NCBI GenBank assembly: GCA_013139755.1
Contig: WTAG01000591.1
Location: 1 to 5,104 of the forward strand
Source of the DNA: Methylomarinum sp.
GTDB taxonomy: Bacteria; Pseudomonadota; Gammaproteobacteria; Methylococcales; Methylomonadaceae
Length of the DNA stretch: 5,104 nucleotides
Direction: 5' to 3'
Made by a program: the position numbers and the translations under genes. Positions 1-4,870 of this stretch are shown here, one piece after another; the stretch's first letter is position 1, and each line of letters opens with the position of its first letter. The notes beneath the pieces were generated by a model, which had not been told where the DNA came from, did no database searches, and saw nothing but the letters and a program-made list of their open reading frames with translations.

Positions 1-1312
1 TGGGGGTTTGATTGTTTTCATTAACGGCAAAATGTTCAATATAAATACCATAATCAGGTAAGTAGAAATCGGGTTGATAAATACGATAATCAGGACCCGA
101 AGTATTGACTTCATAATTTGCTTCGTACTCATAAGCTATCCCTTGGCGAAATAGAAAATTGGCTATTTCGCACTCTTCAAAGCTTTTAACCAATTCACCC
201 TGAAAAGTTCTAATCTCATTTTCTAATAGATATTCGTTGTATTCACCTAAACTTTTAAAGCCAAAAATACTTTTGTAAGGGTAGGTAAAATATAAGAAAT
301 ATTTTACGATGCGTGATTTATACTGCTCATCCTGCAACAATCGTTGAATCTGTTCATCCACAAAACGAGCTCGTAAATGATCATCTTCAGCCATTTTATT
401 TATGGCTGGAACCGCGCCTTCAACTTGGGTAATAATCTGTTTACCTAGACTGTGAAAGGTTTTGACTGTCAGTTGATCAATACCTAATTTTTCCTGAATC
501 CTTTGTTCCATTTCATCGGCTGCTTTACGGGCAAAAGCCAGCATTAGGATTTTTTCAGCTGATGCTTTACCCGCTTTGACTAAATAACCTGCTCGACCAA
601 TCATGGTACTTGTCTTACCTGTTCCTGCGCCAGCTAACACTAAATTATTTTGCTCATCAATGACACAAGCTTTACGTTGATTATCGGTTAATGGATTACT
701 TTCTACTTGGTTAAAAAACAATTGAAATTCAGATAACTGTTGCTGCACATAAGAGGCATTTACCTCAGCAATATAGTCATATCCTTTATTGAGTATTGGC
801 TGAATAATTTGCAGTTGATGAAAAACCTCGGCTTTTATGTACTTATCAATATCTTGTCGTTTTAAACCCTCACCTAAATGCTGATGTGTGTTTAACCATT
901 GTTTAGCAATGGGGTGGCGAATATAGTCATCATTAAAAAACAATAACTGTGCTTGTTGATAAGCTTGCTGAATATTTGGGGTTAAAGCTTGATAAAACGC
1001 TCTGATGTAAGCACGGTATGAATGATTAAGCGTCGTTTGTAGCCAGCCTATTTTCTTTTTAGAAATACCGCCTAAACGTAGTAACTTTCCATCTTCCAGA
1101 TGCATCGCTAATATATTCCAGAAGAATCCCTGTTCAATGGCAACACCCACTCCAATTGCCAAATAAGGAACCTTATTTAAGCCATCCTTATGACCAGAAA
1201 GAATGATGCCATCATCGGTTAAAGAGAATGAATGATAATCAGTTTGTGGTGCAAATAAAGCAGCTAACCAACCAACTTGATATTTTAAGGGTTCCTTTGA
1301 TTTTGTATTCAA
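1..1312 (-). CDS. HelD-like (DNA helicase IV type) UvrD/Rep-family SF1 helicase, C-terminus outside window
   Basis: Translating the minus strand from TTG at 1312 gives 437 uninterrupted residues that run off the left edge. Residues 1-200 form an N-terminal region like that preceding the motor in DNA helicase IV. A Q-motif-like NPLTDNQRKA lies at 206-215, Walker A GAGTGKT at 228-234 (followed by TSTMIGRAGYLV-type sequence), motif Ia LAFARKAADEM at 258-268, and motif Ib TFHSLG at 285-290. From memory this aligns well with E. coli HelD, whose Walker A is also about 220 residues in. Family members are ATP-dependent 3'-5' DNA helicases acting in repair or recombination. After about residue 300 the sequence departs from HelD and includes PDFYLPDYGIYIEHF (414-428), apparently part of an insert seen in longer UvrD-like proteins. 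Motif II and later motifs are missing because the window ends. The start is TTG: an AAGGA lies 9 nt upstream, the frame closes at a TAG further upstream, and the next in-frame ATG is residue 70. The family is clear; the exact start is less so. Confidence 0.9.
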   Translation of the reverse strand, partial: MNTKSKEPLKYQVGWLAALFAPQTDYHSFSLTDDGIILSGHKDGLNKVPYLAIGVGVAIEQGFFWNILAMHLEDGKLLRLGGISKKKIGWLQTTLNHSYRAYIRAFYQALTPNIQQAYQQAQLLFFNDDYIRHPIAKQWLNTHQHLGEGLKRQDIDKYIKAEVFHQLQIIQPILNKGYDYIAEVNASYVQQQLSEFQLFFNQVESNPLTDNQRKACVIDEQNNLVLAGAGTGKTSTMIGRAGYLVKAGKASAEKILMLAFARKAADEMEQRIQEKLGIDQLTVKTFHSLGKQIITQVEGAVPAINKMAEDDHLRARFVDEQIQRLLQDEQYKSRIVKYFLYFTYPYKSIFGFKSLGEYNEYLLENEIRTFQGELVKSFEECEIANFLFRQGIAYEYEANYEVNTSGPDYRIYQPDFYLPDYGIYIEHFAVNENNQTP

Positions 1313-1321
1313 GATTACATA

Positions 1322-1363
1322 TCCTTTGTTTAAATAATATGCTGCCTACGTAATAAAAAACAA
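1322..1363 (-). promoter_or_regulatory. Possible promoter and ribosome binding site of the helicase gene
   Basis: On the minus strand TTGTTT (1363-1358) is followed after 18 nt by TATTAT (1339-1334), a five-of-six match to the -10 consensus but only three of six at -35. AAGGA at 1326-1322 lies 9 nt before the proposed TTG start. The implied leader is very short, about 15 nt, so the ribosome binding site is better supported than the promoter. Confidence 0.3.
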
Positions 1364-1429
1364 CGCTACTAAGCTCATGAAAGAAAATAGCTTATTAAAA
1401 ACCCCGAAGCATTACCAGTTCCACAGCGA

Positions 1430-1560
1430 TTAAACTTGCCTAAAGATTGCTTTTATTGGTTCATAATTATCTAGCCCTGCCTGCAACGCCATAATATTTG
1501 CTAATAGCCGAGATAACCGTCCATTACCTTCTCTAAATGGGTGTACCAAATAAAATAATG
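1430..1560 (-). pseudogene. Fic-family (Fic/DOC) protein remnant, frameshifted and truncated
   Basis: The minus strand from about 1549 to 1433 encodes LVHPFREGNGRLSRLLAN followed by IMALQAGLDNYEPIKAIFRQV, ending at TAA (1432-1430). HPFREGNGR is the Fic catalytic motif (HPFx[D/E]GN[G/K]R); its His and the phosphate-binding GNGR are intact. Fic enzymes usually transfer AMP from ATP to a target-protein hydroxyl. In the matched frame a TAA stands at 1564-1562, so the rest of the Fic fold is absent. The preceding residues continue in the neighbouring frame: 1560-1546 reads HYFIW, which fits the residues Fic proteins commonly carry just before HPF. One missing base near 1546 would restore HYFIW-VHPFREGNGR, so this is a frameshifted remnant and not a short gene. 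Further upstream the similarity is lost. The remnant has the same orientation as the helicase, ending 117 nt upstream of its start. Loss of function is inferred from the truncation. Confidence 0.82.
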
Positions 1561-1574
1561 GTTATACAGTAGCA

Positions 1575-1730
1575 ATGGGCTGCTTTATCTTTGAAATTCA
1601 TGAGGAACTAATCAGCCCTAGAGCTGGGACTCACGATTTAATGCTTGACCTGAGCAAGACTCAAATCCATATCAAAAAGTTTACCTATGAGCGTGTTGCA
1701 CTAGATGCGGTATTTAAGCAGCTACTTTGA
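1575..1730 (+). CDS. Unrecognised 51-residue ORF, possibly a gene fragment
   Basis: An ATG-to-TGA frame encodes a mixed polar protein beginning MGCFIFEIHEEL and ending ALDAVFKQLL. It has no signal peptide, membrane segment or familiar motif. There is no convincing Shine-Dalgarno sequence before the ATG, and the frame closes at a TAA at 1551-1553, so upstream extension is impossible. It begins next to the broken end of the Fic remnant on the opposite strand. It may be the C-terminal end of a gene lost by rearrangement, or chance. I do not recognise it. Confidence 0.25.
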   Translation: MGCFIFEIHEELISPRAGTHDLMLDLSKTQIHIKKFTYERVALDAVFKQLL

Positions 1731-1747
1731 GCATGTTTAACTGTTAA

Positions 1748-1795
1748 CATTTTTACTTTTGTAAGCATTTGTTTTACAAGTAGTTTACAAAAATG
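1748..1795. repeat. Nested inverted repeats built on TTGTAA / TTACAA
   Basis: CATTTTT (1748-1754) is the reverse complement of AAAAATG (1789-1795). Inside this, TTTTGTAA (1757-1764) can pair perfectly with TTACAAAA (1785-1792), or its TTGTAA (1759-1764) with TTACAA at 1774-1779. The result is three copies of one 6-bp word in about 35 nt. It could be a set of protein-binding sites or a hairpin. No T tract makes it a good terminator. Confidence 0.5.
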
Positions 1796-1826
1796 GCGGG
1801 AGCAAGGAGTTCGTAAAATCACATAA

Positions 1827-2030
1827 GACACTGTAATACAAGGATATTATAGAAAACAAATACAACTGTTACCGTCATTAGATTTTGCAGCCCCACTACG
1901 CACCTCTCTCGTATATACCAATTATATACGACAAGGCCTCTTGAGTGCACAGATCAATCAATTGTTGCAAGTACAACAAGGCATAAATATTGCTTTAGCA
2001 TACAAACTCAGACAGTTACTTTATCTTTAA
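1827..2030 (+). pseudogene. 67-codon open frame without a start codon, possible gene remnant
   Basis: Between TAA at 1824-1826 and TAA at 2028-2030 the frame is open for 67 codons but has no ATG or GTG; its only TTG (1941) would leave 29 residues. The second half has a plausible protein-like composition: YIRQGLLSAQINQLLQVQQG, then INIALAYKLRQLLYL, with helical Leu/Gln-rich character. The stop lies one nucleotide before the ATG of the membrane protein gene at 2032, which looks like translational coupling, yet no start is available unless a rare codon or an upstream frameshift is involved. It also overlaps a 9-bp inverted repeat at 1909-1931, so it may instead be regulatory DNA. I recognise no family. 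Confidence 0.25.
1909..1931. promoter_or_regulatory. Operator-like 9-bp inverted repeat
   Basis: TCGTATATA (1909-1917) and TATATACGA (1923-1931) are perfect reverse complements separated by CCAAT. The 23-nt footprint suits a dimeric DNA-binding regulator. It lies 101 nt upstream of the membrane protein start. A second, shorter pair, TTGTTG/CAACAA with a 6-nt gap, lies at 1962-1979. The regulatory role is inference from symmetry and position only. Confidence 0.35.
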
Positions 2031-2031
2031 A

Positions 2032-2352
2032 ATGTACGTAATTTCAACCAAGCACCTTATTACTCTACTTCTAGCTCTGTTATTTGGAGTGGCACTATAC
2101 CTTCCCGAAGGCCTTGCTTTGAATGCTACGGGAATACACATATCAGCTATTTATCTTGCAGCTTTTCTACCCGCAGGGTGTTACCAGCTGTCAAAACTAA
2201 GCTTAAAACTATCACCCCTTCTGATTGCTGTCTTCTCCATTTTAAGCGGGAGATTTGTGGTACTTCATAATCCAAGATATTTACCATCAAGTGCACTTGT
2301 CTTTTCTGCCTTTGTAAGCTGCGGTAGTTACCTGCTGCTACGTATGGAGTAA
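2032..2352 (+). CDS. Small four-helix membrane protein of unknown function
   Basis: A 106-residue, strongly hydrophobic protein. Four likely membrane segments are visible: residues 8-26 (ITLLLALLFGVALYL), 35-54 (IHISAIYLAAFLPAGC), 60-78 (LSPLLIAVFSILSG) and 85-103 (PSSALVFSAFVSCGSYLLL). The loops are short, and basic residues occur in the second and third loops (K55, K59, R74, R82). I recognise no family and see no catalytic motif. It precedes the first prepilin gene by 54 nt on the same strand, so a role tied to those pilins (inner-membrane partner or accessory) is possible but inferred only from position. No Shine-Dalgarno sequence precedes the ATG; the sequence there is TTTATCTTTAAA. The start-less open frame ending one nucleotide upstream could supply coupling. 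Length, membrane periodicity and lack of a competing frame support a real gene. Confidence 0.6.
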   Translation: MYVISTKHLITLLLALLFGVALYLPEGLALNATGIHISAIYLAAFLPAGCYQLSKLSLKLSPLLIAVFSILSGRFVVLHNPRYLPSSALVFSAFVSCGSYLLLRME

Positions 2353-2372
2353 GGTATTTCACATACTCCATA
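2343..2372. repeat. Inverted repeat overlapping the stop codon of the membrane protein gene
   Basis: TATGGAGTA (2343-2351) and TACTCCATA (2364-2372) are perfect 9-bp reverse complements with a 12-nt loop. The left arm includes the last codons and most of the TAA stop. No T tract follows, so an intrinsic terminator is unlikely. It could be an mRNA hairpin between the cistrons, or an operator for the prepilin gene that starts 35 nt further on. Confidence 0.45.
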
Positions 2373-2406
2373 TACGTTAAATAACAATGTTTAATTATAT
2401 TGCATC

Positions 2407-3873
2407 ATGAATTTAAGCCTCATTAAAAAACAAAGTGCCTTTACTTTAGTCGAAGTATTGGTGGTTATGCTTATAGTTGTAGCACTGGCATCTGTCACTC
2501 TTGACTTCACAAAAGACTTTGCCTTTCAAGCACGATATGAAGTCACTCAAGATAGGTATGAGAAGCTAAAAAGAGCGATTATCGGTCGGCCCGGTACTTT
2601 AATTAATGGGCAGCCGGATATTTCTGGGTTTGTGGCAGATATGGGGCGGTTGCCTTTGAATATTCATGAGCTTTTAGTTGAAAACTATTGTGACGATGAT
2701 TATCGGATTTCTGATAATACACCTGATTCCACTGGGATAGTGGGAGCAACGGGAACGACACCTGATTCATGGTGTACTACTGAAACAGGAACACCTGGCG
2801 GGGGGTGGGTCTTACAGGGCACTAATTGGGACGGTCCTTATTTAACTATACAAAAGCCTGATTATAAGCCCAATGCTTTTTCTGATGGATGGGGAAACGA
2901 GGCGTCATCCAATGTTTTTACAGATCATAATTATGGATGGGAAGTTGAATATTGGGATGCTTCTAATACAGTAACCACAACAGCGGCTGATTACGCACAT
3001 ATGATTATTCAAAGTAAAGGTAAAAATGGAGTTATAAACACCACTGACACGGGCTATGACAAAGACTTTCCTTTAGCAGGGGCAATGCCGTCTATTAGAC
3101 AAATAGACTGGCAAATCGATTTAAACGGGTTTCCATTGCGGTTACTAGCAAGTTCAGTTGCTGGCACTTGTAGTGCTCCAGCACCTACAGATCCGGCAAC
3201 ATGCGCTACGGTTGGAGGTAGCTGGGCGGCAGGTTCATGCTCAGGAGAAACCATTACCACCCCAAATGATTGCATTTTACTTAATGGTGTTTGGAGCGGT
3301 AGCTGCTCAGGTTATTCAATCTCTTCTTCTACCGCTTGTGGTCAAGTTACTGGCATTTGGTCTGGGCCAGGCACATGTCTAAGCCCCATAACACCTTTGA
3401 CAAAATTAGCCTGCCTATCAGCTGGAGAGACCTGGACAAGCTCATCAACAAATGATTTGTGCCTAAAAATCATTGATCAAACTGACGCTTCGTATAATAG
3501 CTCTACCTCGCAAAGTGTTATTGAAGATGGTACTAGTCAAGTGATACAGTTTCCTTATACATCACCAACCTATGTTACTCCCGGGGAAAATATTGGAATC
3601 TTATTTACTGATGCCGGGTGCACTGGTCCGAATACATATGACTCATCTCACGCTAAGAACATATGCATAGATACAAACAACGATCCTGATTTCACGAGCA
3701 ATTGTGCAGCTAAAGGAGGCTTATTTATCGATGATGGAACCGAAAAATTTTGCCGTAATATCATAGGGAACACGTGTACAGATATCACAGGAACCAACTT
3801 GGGTGGAACAGAGCATCCAAGTATTTCTGTAATGCTAATACCACATAGCATTTTACCGACTGTCACTTGGTAA
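2407..3873 (+). CDS. Large type IV prepilin-like / GspG-like pseudopilin with cysteine-rich C-terminal repeats
   Basis: The 488-residue protein begins with a prepilin leader: MNLSLIKKQSA, then FTLVEVLVVMLIVVALA. Cleavage is expected after Ala11 (usually Gly), giving Phe at +1 and Glu16 at +5, followed by one hydrophobic helix to about residue 32. Short motifs then follow in the order of the major type II secretion pseudopilin GspG: RLP at 81-83, WDGPYL at 141-146, DGWGNE at 160-165, and SKGKNG at 203-208. After about residue 250 comes a region absent from ordinary pseudopilins (usually 130-180 residues): C-x6-W units at C266/W273, C289/W296, C311/W318 and C336/W343, and a variant at C433/F440. 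There are 16 cysteines, many probably disulfide-bonded in the periplasm or outside the cell. The role is inferred as a minor pilin or tip/adhesive subunit assembled by machinery encoded elsewhere. No Shine-Dalgarno sequence precedes the ATG, but TAA at 2392-2394 rules out upstream extension and the leader fixes the start. Two consecutive TAA codons end it. Confidence 0.85.
   Translation: MNLSLIKKQSAFTLVEVLVVMLIVVALASVTLDFTKDFAFQARYEVTQDRYEKLKRAIIGRPGTLINGQPDISGFVADMGRLPLNIHELLVENYCDDDYRISDNTPDSTGIVGATGTTPDSWCTTETGTPGGGWVLQGTNWDGPYLTIQKPDYKPNAFSDGWGNEASSNVFTDHNYGWEVEYWDASNTVTTTAADYAHMIIQSKGKNGVINTTDTGYDKDFPLAGAMPSIRQIDWQIDLNGFPLRLLASSVAGTCSAPAPTDPATCATVGGSWAAGSCSGETITTPNDCILLNGVWSGSCSGYSISSSTACGQVTGIWSGPGTCLSPITPLTKLACLSAGETWTSSSTNDLCLKIIDQTDASYNSSTSQSVIEDGTSQVIQFPYTSPTYVTPGENIGILFTDAGCTGPNTYDSSHAKNICIDTNNDPDFTSNCAAKGGLFIDDGTEKFCRNIIGNTCTDITGTNLGGTEHPSISVMLIPHSILPTVTW
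3202..3753 (+). repeat. Region of protein-level C-x6-W/F repeats within the large prepilin gene
   Basis: Encoded residues 266-449 hold four consecutive units that start at C266, C289, C311 and C336 (spacing 23, 22 and 25 residues). Each has Trp exactly seven residues after the Cys, Gly at +4 or +5, and a second Cys 11-16 residues after the first. Examples are CATVGGSWAAGSC and CILLNGVWSGSC. A fifth, CAAKGGLFIDDGTEKFC, stands apart at 433-449 with Phe in place of Trp. At DNA level the units are diverged, with only short identities such as TGCTCAGG, so the duplication is old. This looks like a small disulfide-stabilised extracellular module; its ligand is unknown. Confidence 0.7.
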
Positions 3874-3961
3874 TAATCAGTTTGAAGCGTCGTACATTAT
3901 AAGATTTGAAACTTTACGCCCTTAACTTCATTACACACAGCTGTCAATTTTCGAGATAAAA

Positions 3962-4666
3962 ATGATAATTCAAAAAGGCACGACCCTAATAGAACTCACT
4001 GTAGTGCTATTAATACTAATAGCATTGGCGGGCTTGGCATTTCCCTATGTAAGTGGCACAAGCAGCAAAGCTTTGTGTGATGCAACTGATGTGTCAATGG
4101 CTAATATAAAAAAGGTCATCATGGAAAGGTACTACTTAGATACCCTAGGGAGCTTCCCCCAAGACAAAGGATCTGATGACTACAGCTTGCATTACTTATT
4201 TTCCCAAGGTGATGGTGCAGGAACTGACTGGAATAATTTTGACCCTGATAGTCAAGTGGGTTGGCGCGGTCCTTATTTGCAAGGTGCGATTACTTTAAAT
4301 GCTACCGATATATCTAATCTTGATGGTTCTTTTCAAGACATTTCAGCAGTACCAAATTATCATGTAAATAAAGATTTAGTAGCTAATGATTTCATTGTAT
4401 TTGATGGATGGGGGCGACCCATCATAATTCAGGTTACTGATTGCAGTAACTGGGATATAACTACCGTATCAGGGCAATGTGCGCGCCTTGTATCAGCAGG
4501 TCCTTTCGGTGGCCTTGGAATTGGTAACGCAGCGATTGATACTCAAATTTTAGACGATGCATCAACACTTACTGTATCAGAACAGCACAGACAGAATGAT
4601 GACCGTATTTTATACTTAAATGCTCCTACGCCTGCCGAAGATATAAATCCAAGCTGTGGCGACTAA
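3962..4666 (+). CDS. Type IV prepilin-like / GspG-like pseudopilin
   Basis: A 234-residue protein with a very short leader: MIIQKG, then TTLIELTVVLLILIALAGLAF. Cleavage after Gly6 puts Thr7 at +1 (usually Phe, Met or Leu), Glu11 at +5 and Pro28 at +22, the proline position typical of type IV pilins. Downstream motifs match those of the larger neighbour in the same order: SFPQD at 64-68, GWRGPYL at 100-106, FDGWGRPI at 147-154 and SAGPFG at 178-183, then a C-terminal NDDRILYLN. This order is the GspG/type IV pilin-like pattern. There are four cysteines (39, 161, 173, 232); 161 and 173 could pair. After processing it should stay anchored in the inner membrane until incorporated into a pilus or pseudopilus. 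A weak GAGA (3953-3956) lies about 5 nt before the ATG. The gene starts 88 nt after the larger prepilin gene on the same strand, so the two are probably co-transcribed and may form a heteromeric minor-pilin complex (inference). Confidence 0.85.
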   Translation: MIIQKGTTLIELTVVLLILIALAGLAFPYVSGTSSKALCDATDVSMANIKKVIMERYYLDTLGSFPQDKGSDDYSLHYLFSQGDGAGTDWNNFDPDSQVGWRGPYLQGAITLNATDISNLDGSFQDISAVPNYHVNKDLVANDFIVFDGWGRPIIIQVTDCSNWDITTVSGQCARLVSAGPFGGLGIGNAAIDTQILDDASTLTVSEQHRQNDDRILYLNAPTPAEDINPSCGD

Positions 4667-4672
4667 TCCCTC

Positions 4673-4701
4673 GTGCACTCAAGTGCACTGTTTTGAAACA
4701 G
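4673..4701. repeat. Two abutting perfect palindromes just after the last prepilin gene
   Basis: GTGCACT-CA-AGTGCAC (4673-4688) is a 7-bp inverted repeat, and CTGTTT-TG-AAACAG (4688-4701) a 6-bp one sharing its first base with the end of the previous. Both start within 25 nt of the stop codon. The 2-nt gaps are too tight for a normal RNA hairpin loop, so DNA-binding sites or cruciform-prone DNA are as likely as mRNA 3'-end structure. Confidence 0.45.
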
Positions 4702-4763
4702 CTAGCCATATATCGAGGCTGATACTGTATCAAGAAATTTGAGTAATTCAGCCTTGACAATAG

Positions 4764-4790
4764 GGTCAAGCTTGACTCTTGCCTTTTTTT
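4764..4790 (+). terminator. Probable intrinsic terminator of the prepilin cluster
   Basis: GGTCAAG (4764-4770) pairs with CTTGCC (4778-4783), with one bulged T, across a 7-nt loop, directly followed by seven Ts (4784-4790). It lies about 100 nt after the last prepilin stop codon and is oriented to end plus-strand transcription. A competing hairpin is possible: CTTGAC (4753-4758) with GTCAAG (4765-4770). The stem is short, so efficiency may be modest. Confidence 0.55.
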
Positions 4791-4870
4791 ATTGCTTTAC
4801 TCACTCAACTATAGGGGTGGGGGGAATCAGCCATATTTTTCTTCGTATCAATCAAACACGAATATATTAA

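Larger units (their letters stand above)
1313..2031. other. Gene-poor stretch with gene remnants and inverted repeats
   Basis: About 720 nt separate the helicase start from the small membrane protein gene. Nothing here reads as a complete, recognisable gene. The stretch holds the Fic remnant (about 1430-1560), an unrecognised 51-codon ORF (1575-1730), a TTGTAA/TTACAA repeat cluster (1748-1795) beside a tRNA-3'-end-like sequence, and a start-less open frame (1827-2030) that contains inverted repeats. The mixture of fragments in both orientations suggests repeated insertion and deletion. Confidence 0.6.

Noticed and set aside
1794..1880. Complete tRNA gene on the minus strand
   Set aside because: Only the 3'-end-like sequence is present; no matching 5' acceptor strand (GGGAGCA), D-arm, anticodon arm or paired T-stem could be found.
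2147..2371. Minus-strand 74-codon frame
   Set aside because: It lies opposite the small membrane protein gene and has basic, low-complexity composition without a motif; the plus-strand frame has clear membrane periodicity.
2358..2387. Promoter upstream of the large prepilin gene
   Set aside because: TTCACA (2358-2363) is a good -35-like word, but no convincing -10 hexamer occurs 16-18 nt downstream.
3054..3382. Overlapping frames on both strands in the middle of the large prepilin gene
   Set aside because: The prepilin frame has regular C-x6-W spacing across this interval; the alternative frames show no recognisable protein features.
3648..3866. Minus-strand 72-codon frame
   Set aside because: Opposite the 3' end of the large prepilin gene, with no family signature or ribosome binding site.
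3882..3903. Promoter between the two prepilin genes
   Set aside because: TTGAAG and TATAAG are reasonable hexamers, but they are only 10 nt apart.
4702..4800. Minus-strand coding remnant (LDPIVKAELLKFLDTV-like reading)
   Set aside because: The frame is under 30 codons, closed at both ends, has no start and matches no family I recognise; the same DNA is better explained by the terminator.
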